Source: Imbricaverruca yamaguchii
Taxonomy: Eukaryota; Arthropoda; Thecostraca; Neoverrucidae
Reading direction: 5' to 3'
Length of the DNA: 64,000 nucleotides
Assembly (NCBI GenBank): GCA_034440575.1
Contig: JAOTOL010001234.1
Span: 356,205 to 420,204 of the forward strand
The position numbers and the translations under genes were made by a program. Shown piece by piece: positions 55,640 to 64,000 of this stretch; within the stretch, counting starts at the first letter, position 1; each line of letters begins with the position of its first letter. The notes under the pieces were generated by a model. The model saw only the letters and a list, made by a program, of their open reading frames with translations, was not told where the DNA came from and ran no database searches.

Positions 55640-58580
55640 AAATCCAACTCGTTAAGGACATAAAAAATATGGTCAAATTTCCATAGATCTGACACGACTC
55701 TAGTGGCGAAGTTAATGTCTGTGGATGTTTCCTCTCGATCCGCTCCCGTAAACAGATATGCAGTGGCGGATATTGGATGTAACTAGGCTATTGCTTATAG
55801 TGAAGAGGGTACTGGTAGGCAGATGGTGATGCAGATGGCTCAGGGTCAGAAGGAATCCAGTGCACTTGCTGACCACAACAGCTACATGGGAATCCCACGA
55901 CATGTGGCGATCAAACGTCACCCCAAGGTTCTTACACGAATGGCTCTCATTTATCACGGTCGCCCTAAAGCACACTCGTATCCGGGTAATATTACAAAGA
56001 TTTTGATGCGATCCGAACGTGAGAAGCTGAGTTTTGGTCGGGTTTACCTTCAAACCGTAATCCAGGAAGTAGTCGTATAGTTGGTTCAGACGTGTCTCCA
56101 TCTGATTTACCAGATTTGGAAGATCAGATTTGCGACCAGAAATGAGGACCTGGGTGCTGTCTGCGAACTGAGCGACGTATGCTACCGGGACGTGCAAACT
56201 GAGGTCGTTCGAAAAGATGCAATAGAGAAGTGGACCTAGTGATCAGCCTTGAAAGACACTTATGTTGTTTGGGAGAAAGGAGGAGAGATGCCTGTTTCCG
56301 CGTTGAACGGAGATGCTAACAGCCTGCGTGTGGCCTCTCAGATCAATGCCCTAAACCAGTCGGTATCGATTCCATGAAGTTCTAGTTCAGTGAGCAGTTT
56401 GGCGTGGTCTATTACGTCGAAGCATTTCCTGCGGTCCAGAATGCAAAGAACTACTTCCGAACGGTCGATTGCTGCTAGTATTTTGTCCGTGACCGAGATG
56501 AGAGTGGCTTCCGTCGAGTGGCGAGGTCTGAAGCCGTGCTGAATTTAGGCCAGTAGGGGGTTTGAGTTCAGGTAGTGATGAAGTTGTGCCTGCACTACCC
56601 TCTCAGTGATCTTGGTGATAACAGGAACCAATGAGATGGCCTAAAATTAGAGCGGTTCGAAGGATCTCCTAATTTGTGAATGGGAGTTACTATTGACTGT
56701 TTCCAAGTGGAGGGGACAACAGCTGTAGTCAGGTATGTGCTCATAATGTCGAACAGCTCTTCTCCGATAAATAAGAAGAAATTTGATAGCCTTAATACCA
56801 GGGATGCGGAGCCGGAGCCGGAGTCGGAGCCGGAGCCGCCGGAGCCGGAACATTTTTCTCGGAGCCGGAGCCGCCCGGACATTTTACTCGAAGCCGGAGT
56901 CGGAGCCGGAGCCGTCAAAAGCGGGACGGCTCACGTTTGGGATGTACGGAGCTGGAGCCGGAGCCGGAGCCGGAGCCGCCGGAGCCGGTACATTTTGCCC
57001 GGAGCCGGAACCGAGGCCGGAGCCGGGATACTTCCCCGGAGCCGGAGTCGGAGCCGGAGCCGGAGCCTTCCAAAATTTTCCAGGCTCCGCATCCCTGCTT
57101 AATACAGATCTCGTCGACTCCGCAAGCACCTGTGCTTGTCATGTCCATGACGATTTTGGCTAGCTGTTCAAAATACATGGGTGATACTTTATAGGAGCTG
57201 GAAGAGATGTGCGGTAGCCGGCAACTGGGAGGTGTATGTTCGGGCATGTTTGCTTGGCATTTGACCTCTGCTGATACTTTTAGTCCGCCACTAACAAAGT
57301 ATTGATTTAGCTGCTCAGGTAGGACCTGATGTTGAACTCTGTGAGAGCCTTTTTTGGTGTTGATAACGGGCTTGATAGCACGCCACGCAGCTGATGAGGT
57401 TTTCTGAGTTATCTTTCCGCTAATATCGTCCTTACAGTCAGCTCTAATAGCTGATCGAAGTTATCTGCTGAGTACTTTGTATGTGTTTTTATCTTGCATA
57501 TGCAAGTCTACATTTCGCCGATGCATGAGCTGTTTGGAAGCTTCGCTAACATGTGGTGCTGTTGGGTTTCGAATTTTGGTGTTTCTGAGTGGCAGGTGCT
57601 CGTCGAGAACAGGTGTCAGGAATCTCAGCAGGGTGTCCCATTTGTCAGTTACTGGGATGCGACCAGCGACCTGGACCCAGTCGATTTCACCAAGGTCAAG
57701 AGTCCGTTCCGAGGTATCCACCCATCCCAAAGAACGTGACATCCAATAAAGAGCCAGTGGCGAATGATGTAAGATGCTTCACTGTCACGGTAAGTGAATA
57801 ATTGCTCATGAACTCAAGCAGATGTGTTTTGTTGCGGCTATTAGCCGTTTCTAGAAGGTTGCAATTTAGATCACCTACGAGGTAGAAAGTAACGGCAAAG
57901 TTCAGTGTCGCCAATTGAACCTGTCTTTCGAGCTCAGCGAAGTCATCATATAATGCAGGTAGAGTGCTGCGAGGAGGCCGATAGATTGCCGCCACAGTAA
58001 AATACTTTCCGCTTTTCCCTTTGACTTTCGCGCAGAGTTATTTGGAGCTCGAGTTTGGAGGTATATCATTTTTCAAAACGGAAATAGTGAAAGCTGGCTT
58101 GGCGATAATCGCCACCCCACCGTAATCGCTACCGTGGGGCTGGTCCGCACGTTTTACTTGGCAACCAGGAAGGTTAATGAGACGCCTAGGGGTGCTAGGT
58201 CGCAGCCAGATTTCAGTCACCACAGCTAGGTCTAGAGAATAAGACCGAAGGTCGTGGTGTAGCTCAAGTAGCTTAGGCTTGATAGATTGGGCATTGATGA
58301 GTCCCAGGTGAAGCTGCCCTTTGTGCTGCTGAGCTGTCACATGGCTTGTTCCACCCCATGATCCGCGTTGTCTGCCACCCCTGGCGCCGCGATTGCCCAG
58401 GCGTGTTTTTAGATGCTGTTTTGGTAACGGCGACGCTCCCCTCGGTCGGGTTGACCGCTCATGAGTGGTGAAGTTGGTGAGTGGCGGGGGCGAAGACCGC
58501 GGCGGTGATGACGTCACGGGCGGGACGGCTGCGTACGCGTTGGGCACGGCAAAAGTGAGGGGACAAATCGCCACATTTCA
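55640..58580 (-). pseudogene. Decayed CR1/L2-like non-LTR retrotransposon
   Basis: Read on the minus strand from 58574: proline-rich lead, then endonuclease blocks LGLINAQSIKPKLLELHHDL, SLDLAVVTEIWLRP, YGGVAIIAK, AAIYRPPRSTLPALYDDFAE, LVGDLNCNLLE and TGSLLDVTFFG; the linker STGACGVDEI; reverse transcriptase VVPSTWKQSIVTPIHKLGD, KCFDVIDHAKLL and YVAQFADSTQVLISG (catalytic ADD changed to ADS); then GLKVNPTKTQLLTFG and NLGVTFDRHMSWDSHV. Several frameshifts and stops, and a 299-bp DNA element splits it. Not functional as it stands. Confidence 0.88.
56799..57097. mobile_element. hAT-like element built of GGAGCC repeats, exact 8-bp target duplication
   Basis: The ends CAGGGATGCGGAGCC and GGCTCCGCATCCCTG are perfect inverted repeats, flanked by CTTAATAC at 56791-56798 and 57098-57105. 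The interior is almost entirely GGAGCC/GGAGTC hexamers with a few unique words (CATTTTTCTCGG, GGGACGGCTCACGTTTGGGA). Inserted into the reverse-transcriptase region of the CR1/L2-like LINE. Confidence 0.9.
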
Positions 58581-59625
58581 GAAATTGGGTGAAGAGGGAC
58601 ATGTCTCCCAGACCCCCAGTGGTTACACCCATGTCCCTGCTCAAATATTGATATATCTTGAATATATGCGACTCTGGGTGCCCTTGGGTTTCTCCAAGAC
58701 CATTGAGGGTAGTCATGGGAGCAGCCTTAAGCACATACGTCAAGTTAACGTCGTTTTCGTATTCGTATTCAGTGACGAGTTTGCCAGAGGCGTATTTGTA
58801 TTGGCATCGGAATTCAGCGACGGGTTTATGCTCGTTCGAATTAATTGCCACAAATGCTGGTACTTAACACGCTGGAAGCAACTACATAGGTCTCGCATGA
58901 CCACTTTAACGGTCAATGTCTTCTACGGTCTCTATCCATTATCAAGCTTCTCCTTTATCCATTCTCGGACTTTTCTTGACAAAAGTTGTTGCTTGGTGAT
59001 GGGAATAAACATATTTTAGACGGATTGTTTTTGGTATAATTCTCCTTCAACCATTTTATATTCCGAAACCCATATCCAAATCTACGGCAAGCAAAAATCA
59101 GTCGGTGCACGAACGTCCTACTCGTGGGGTGTGCTGTGAACTTTTATTAGCTGTGCGGTGTGAGCATGTCGAGAGTATCAGGTATGGATTTATAAACTTG
59201 GTTGACATCGAGTAAATATACTTTTGTGAGCATTTTCTCTACTGTTGCTCAGAAAGTTAGCTTATAACCGCATCCTTCGCTAATTTAACCATAGCGCCAA
59301 TGTGTCATCTAGCAGTCATTCGTCGGCTGCCAGATGACGTAGAGTTGAGTGCAGTCTGCACGTAAAGCAGAAAGTGTGTTGCAATTTGCTAACGTTCGCA
59401 AGTTTAATTCTTCTTATCTCATCAGCGTCGATAGGAAAACCCATTTTGTTATTACAACTGATGCGATAATTATATTTGTGTGGTCACTTTTAATTCATGC
59501 AGATCATTATACCGGGTGTCATCCCTCTATCTTGTTCCTGAGGCTACGTGACTTGGGAGCAAAAGACCGCTGCAAAACCACCTACGGTCGCCGTCACCGG
59601 AGACGCGTCTCTCCAAGTACAATGC
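58581..59625. other. Spacer between LINE and gypsy-type remnant
   Basis: No exon, LTR or repeat identified by eye. Confidence 0.4.
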
Positions 59626-59626
59626 A

Positions 59627-62150
59627 GTGAGCCACCATTGCGCAGCTAGTGCGGTATTGCTGGCATCACGAGAAGCTGACTCTGTTGCGTTAGCACCACT
59701 GAATGAGTACCCTGACGTGCCCGATGGAGTTGTGTGGGCCATGCCAGGAGAGACTTGCAAAATGAAGCTGAAGGAGGGCGCAATTCTGTTTGTTATCCGA
59801 GCACCGCGTCATATCCCGCATGCCTATCGAGAACCGCTTCGAATTGAACTCGACAAGTTGCAGCAGGAAAAAATCATCGAACCAGTCGTTGGGCCGACTG
59901 AGTCGTGTGCACCGATTGCAGTGGCCCCGAAGAAATGTCGTTCAATGCGTATATGCCGCGATCTGTCGAAGCTGAAAGTATCGGTCCTCCGGGAAAGGTC
60001 CAGTAAGCCGGCGGGATGTGCTGCATCAATCGCCGCGTCAGAGGATAGGTGGTTCAGTATCTTGGACGCTTAAAAGGGGTACCATCAGTGCCCTCTGGAG
60101 GAGTCTAGCCGTCACTTGACAACATTTATGACGCCCTTCCGCCGGTATCGCTTCCGCCGAGCACCGTACGGCATATCGTCGATATCCGAGAACCACATTC
60201 GCAGAATGGATGAATGCTTCAGTGGGATCGACGGTATCCAGCGACTGGTGGATGACATCATCGTCTACAGCAAGACAAAGAGGACCATGTGCATAGGGTC
60301 AAGAGGTTCCTGGACCGCTCCAGGGGCCGCCAAGTAGCTCTGAATCCTGTCAAAGTTCCGCACATGCAGAAATCAGTCAAGTTTGCCGACTTCATCGTCT
60401 CTGAGAATGGCTACGTGCCAGATCCTGATCTGACCAGCGCGATAGCGTCATTCCCAACGGCACAGTCCCTTACGGATCTACGCTATTTCTTCCGTCTAGT
60501 CAATTAAGTGGCCCTTTTCTCCGATGAGGCGACAGAGCTGCTGGAGCCCCTCCGCCATATGTTCAGTACCAGGATAACTTTTAGCTGGGACGAGTGCCAT
60601 GGTGTGGCGTTCCAAAAGGCACGCACTGCTTTATCGTCAGTGTGCACGTTGGCATATTATGACCCGAAGCGCCCAACGATGTTGACGACAGACGCCAGTC
60701 GGCTCAAATGGCTGGGTTTTTCTGCTGCAGCAGAAACAGCCAGATGACACATGGCGTATAGTACAAGCTGGCTCGCGATTCCTGTCGGGCGCAGAGATTC
60801 GACACGCCACTATCGAGTTAAAGCTACTGGCGGTAGCATGGGCGTGCCGCAAATGCTGCCCTTTCCTCGGGGGGGGAGGTTGCAGCACCTTGATCTGCTA
60901 ATGGATCACCGTCCACTCATTCCGATTCTCAATTCTAAAAATTTAGACGAGATAAATAATTCCCGTTTACTGCACTTACGAGAAAAGATGAAGTGGCACC
61001 TGACTGCAAGCTGGCAGTGGGGAAGGATCACCAAGGCCCAGACTCGCTTTCCAGGGCGCCAACACAAGGTCCTTCAAATGAAGACGAGCTTGCCGAAAAT
61101 GACGACGCCGTGTTGGTGTCCACAATAATCAGCGACGAGATCACAAAATCAAACACAGACATACGACGGCCGACAGAGACGAGGAGGCACGTCTGCTGTT
61201 GTAGACGGTGCTCGATGGCTTCCCATCACTAAAATCCGATCTGCCAGAAAGTCTGCGCCCCTACTGGGTGGTGCACGATCGTCTCACAGTCGAAGACGGC
61301 TAGGTGATATGCGGCTGTCGCCTCGTTATCCCCAGACCTCTCAGGTCCTCAGCTCTGCGTGAGCTACACGCCGGTCACCAGGGCAAAGATAAGACCAAGG
61401 GCCGGGCTCGTCAGATCGTATATTGATCAGGAATAGACCTGACCTTCGAACACATCACCAGGACCTGCCGGTCGTGCGAAATAGATATGCCGTCCCTCCG
61501 AAGGGAGACGTACCGCCGTCACGAATCCATCAGTCGTCCCTTCCAGCACTTATGTGCTGACTCAAGTAAGCGCGCGAGGCAGTACTTCCTCGTCGCAGTG
61601 GACCCATACTCTGGCTGGCAGATGTTGCGGACGCTTGGAAATGCCTGTGCGGCCAGACTTGTGACAGAGTTATTCTGCATCGCCGGCGTACCAGATATCC
61701 TCTGGTCGGACGGTGGCCCACAATTCACCGCCCGATTGTTCCTGGAGTTCCTGTCACGATGGGCTGTTCAGCATCGCGTTTCTTCACCCCACTACCCGCA
61801 GTCAAACGAACGGGCGAAGGCTGCCGTGGAGCACTCGTAAACGTTGATGGCCGTTCTCCAGCACACATCTTGTTCGGACACCGCATGCGGGACATGCTGC
61901 TGGCACACAGACAATGCTTTGCAGCATGCTGGTACCGCCCATGATGCTGAAGCTGCTGCCGCTATTCACCTGGACCGGGATGAGGCACACTACAGCCAGC
62001 GCGCGCGCGATCTACCGGGGCTGCAGGCCGGCAGCCAGGTGGCGCTGAAAAATCCTTCCACTGGCAAATTGGATCAATGCCGTGCTGTAACCGAGGTTAT
62101 GGGATACCGCCGATACTTCGTCCGTCTGCCAGATGGAAGAGTATGAACGC
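59627..62150 (+). pseudogene. Ty3/gypsy-type pol region, multiply broken
   Basis: Old endogenous retroelement. Recognisable in order: the start of reverse transcriptase near 59800-59960 (IEPVVGPTESCAPIAV, then APKK), a reverse-transcriptase block near 60240 (RLVDDIIVYSKTK), an RNase H start near 60680 (TTDAS), a zinc-binding HHCC remnant near 61440-61480, integrase core near 61540-61800 (catalytic-type SDGGPQF and PYSGWQ surroundings) and a C-terminal chromatin-type region near 62030-62140. At least six stops or frameshifts separate the pieces, and gag, protease and env-like sequence were not recognised. No paired LTRs were seen. Confidence 0.85.
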
Positions 62151-63756
62151 GGAACAGGCGTCATCTACGTCAGTGAGACGCCCACGCCACGCGGGATGAG
62201 GTCGACTCGGTGTCGTCGCCGGCTGCGGTGCTACATCTGCCTCCGTCCAAACATGATCGTCCGGCGCCACCGCCAACCGCCGCCGCTTTTGGTGCGCCGC
62301 GGCGATTCAATCGCTCGTGCCAGCGTCCGCAGCAACTCATAGAAGTCATGCGTTGTGAGCAACCGACCTGGTGAGGGGGTAAGGCCCTAATGTGTACGCA
62401 GATGGTTGAATCTTGTAGTATAAATGTCGCTTACTTCTCATCTGGTCAAATCTGCCGTTGAAGTATTTTTGTGCAGAAGCAATGATAATTTTGTTCAATC
62501 GCATCATACATAAATGTATTGCACAACTTAATGTGTAATGCCTAGTGAGGGGTGTAGAGGTTGAATTGACCACCAGTTATCGCCGCGGTCGTCACCTCAG
62601 CTGAGCGGTGTAAGCCCAATACAGTTCTCGCCCAGACTTTCTTGTGTGTGTATTGTCCCTTGCAGCTAACTCAGGTGGAACCGAACCAGTAATTACTCAG
62701 GAAAAACGAGCACGAACAACCAGATTAATATCCGATGTTCCATTACTGGTTAAGCCAGTTAAAAATCGCAAAAACTAAGAAATCTGCCGCCGTGACGCAA
62801 CCAAGTGACATTTAATGACGTCATGAGAGGACAAATCCAGCAGATGCGCAAGAGTTCCAACGGTGCATGTTGTACCGATTTATTACAGGTTCTCTTTTTG
62901 TTGAAAACAAGTTCAAAAGCCGTTCGGGTTTTTGACGTCGGAGGTGCCCTTCCTTCCTTTGTTTAAGTTCTTCTGATCTTCTTGAAGAGGAAGCGGTAAG
63001 CCTGAGCTGTGGCTAGATCAAGCTTGTGCTCGGAAATAGCTCTGGTGGCTGACATTTGTCAATAACCTTCCTTTTTCCCCACTGGGGCTGGGGCGTTGCC
63101 GATATGTGCACATCCGTTCTTGTGACTGCAACTGTGCGTAAAGGCTGTGCTTACTGCTGATTGATGAGGTAAACGAAGGAGGAAACGTGAAGGAAGTGTT
63201 TGACCCAGGGTAACTCGGGTTGGATTGAGGTGTCGTCTCTGTTATTGCATTTGGAAGCAGATAGAGGGACCTAGGTAGGTATGTATGTAGGCACCTACCC
63301 AGTGTTGAATTATTCGGGAAATAGGGTGGAATATACTACTTATTGAACACTCGATCGACATCCTTCTAAAAAAAGTATTGACATCCTGCTCCTTGATGGG
63401 GACTTATGAAGTCTTCATGTCTCCTTTCTAACAGTATCTCACAAGTATAGTGTCAATGCTCTCGATGAGGAATGGTAATACAAGAATATTTTGCAACACA
63501 GCTTCAGGTAAAGGGATTAGCTATGATGTGATTTGGCAAGCACTGCAAGTTTGTAGCATAGGATTATTCTCCCTATCCCGAATATAGCTCTTCCTAAATT
63601 ATGAATCTCAGAACAAATAATAAATGCACAGTCATAAGTACCTGTACCATTGGCTCAAATTTGAGTCTGAAAGACATCAAAAGCATTTTAAATGACACTA
63701 ATTTCATGGCAAATTTTGGCATCCTGCTGTGCTCGTTTGACATCTGACACCTAATG
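62151..63756. other. Gene-free right flank
   Basis: No exon recognised. Short CTAGGTAGGT-type repeats at about 63270-63300 foreshadow the hairpins at 63757. Confidence 0.4.
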
Positions 63757-63821
63757 AAAAACCATTATTTTAACCCTGCACCAACCTACCTAGGTAGGTG
63801 CAGGGTTAAAATAATGGTTTT
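63757..63821. repeat. Long hairpin
   Basis: AAAACCATTATTTTAACCCT/GCAC pairs with GTGC/AGGGTTAAAATAATGGTTTT around a CAACCTACCTAGGTAG loop that is itself partly palindromic. Arms of about 24 bp without mismatch. Confidence 0.85.
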
Positions 63822-63830
63822 ATAATGGTG

Positions 63831-63860
63831 TTTTACCCTACCTAGGTAGGTAGGGTAAAA
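63831..63860. repeat. Second hairpin / palindrome
   Basis: TTTTACCCTACCTAGGTAGG followed by TAGGGTAAAA is nearly self-complementary over 30 bp and shares CCTACCTAGGTAGG with the neighbouring hairpin. Confidence 0.8.
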
Positions 63861-64000
63861 TGCCAAACTCGGGCCACTTTCAGTCTTCAGAAGTTATGTG
63901 CTGTGATTTGAACTGGTCGTAGAAAGAGAAGTTTCCAGACTAGCAACATAAATGAACTTTCCTTACGTTGTGGGAACTATTTTCTTCTCTTGGAAAAAAT

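Noticed and set aside
59340..62600. LTRs flanking the gypsy-type region
   Set aside because: I compared the flanks by eye and saw no convincing direct repeat; a computed self-alignment of 58.8-63.2 kb would settle it.

Overview
The window is animal nuclear DNA. Protein-coding sequence is split into exons with GT/AG boundaries, introns are long, and non-LTR retrotransposons, tRNA-derived SINEs, MITEs and minisatellites fill most of the space. Exon 1/2 of the seryl-tRNA synthetase reads more like insect than vertebrate sequence (for example WRKHRF at the exon junction), so I infer a protostome, probably an arthropod. I cannot place it further. No bacterial, organellar, tRNA, rRNA or CRISPR features were found.

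Three conserved genes can be reconstructed from exon matches and splice phase, and all three act in translation. (1) Cytosolic seryl-tRNA synthetase on the + strand, 7057-23398: nine well-supported coding exons giving about 498 aa, plus a tenth candidate exon (10522-10767) encoding a GST-C-like domain. (2) HEMK1-type release-factor glutamine methyltransferase on the + strand, 29613-44885: five exons, about 324 aa, probable mitochondrial presequence. Its introns 1 and 2 have absorbed several kilobases of retroelements. (3) A TRM9/ALKBH8-type tRNA wobble-uridine methyltransferase on the - strand, 50388-45693: four exons, about 245 aa, tail-to-tail with HEMK1 across roughly 0.8 kb.

Layout: 1-7 kb is AT-rich repeat-bearing DNA with a piggyBac-like MITE and CR1-like tails. 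7-23.4 kb is the SerRS gene, whose introns hold six or more minisatellites. 23.4-29.6 kb is gene-poor and carries an old satellite-like and inverted-repeat field. 29.6-44.9 kb is HEMK1 with a decayed I-like LINE (about 31-36.4 kb). 45.7-50.4 kb is the TRM9-like gene. 50.5-64 kb has no recognised host gene and carries a SINE, an I-like LINE tail, a decayed CR1/L2-like LINE on the - strand, and a broken Ty3/gypsy-type pol region.

Most notable observations: a phase-0, 246-nt GST-C-like exon at the place in SerRS that corresponds to the tip of the tRNA-binding coiled-coil arm; minisatellites whose repeat units are copies of exon/intron junctions (SerRS exon 3 donor, TRM9-like exon 3 acceptor); a set of about 55-bp retroposed 3' tails with clear target-site duplications; and three non-autonomous DNA transposon families with exact target duplications. 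All readings are by eye. Family assignments rest on motif recognition, not on searches.
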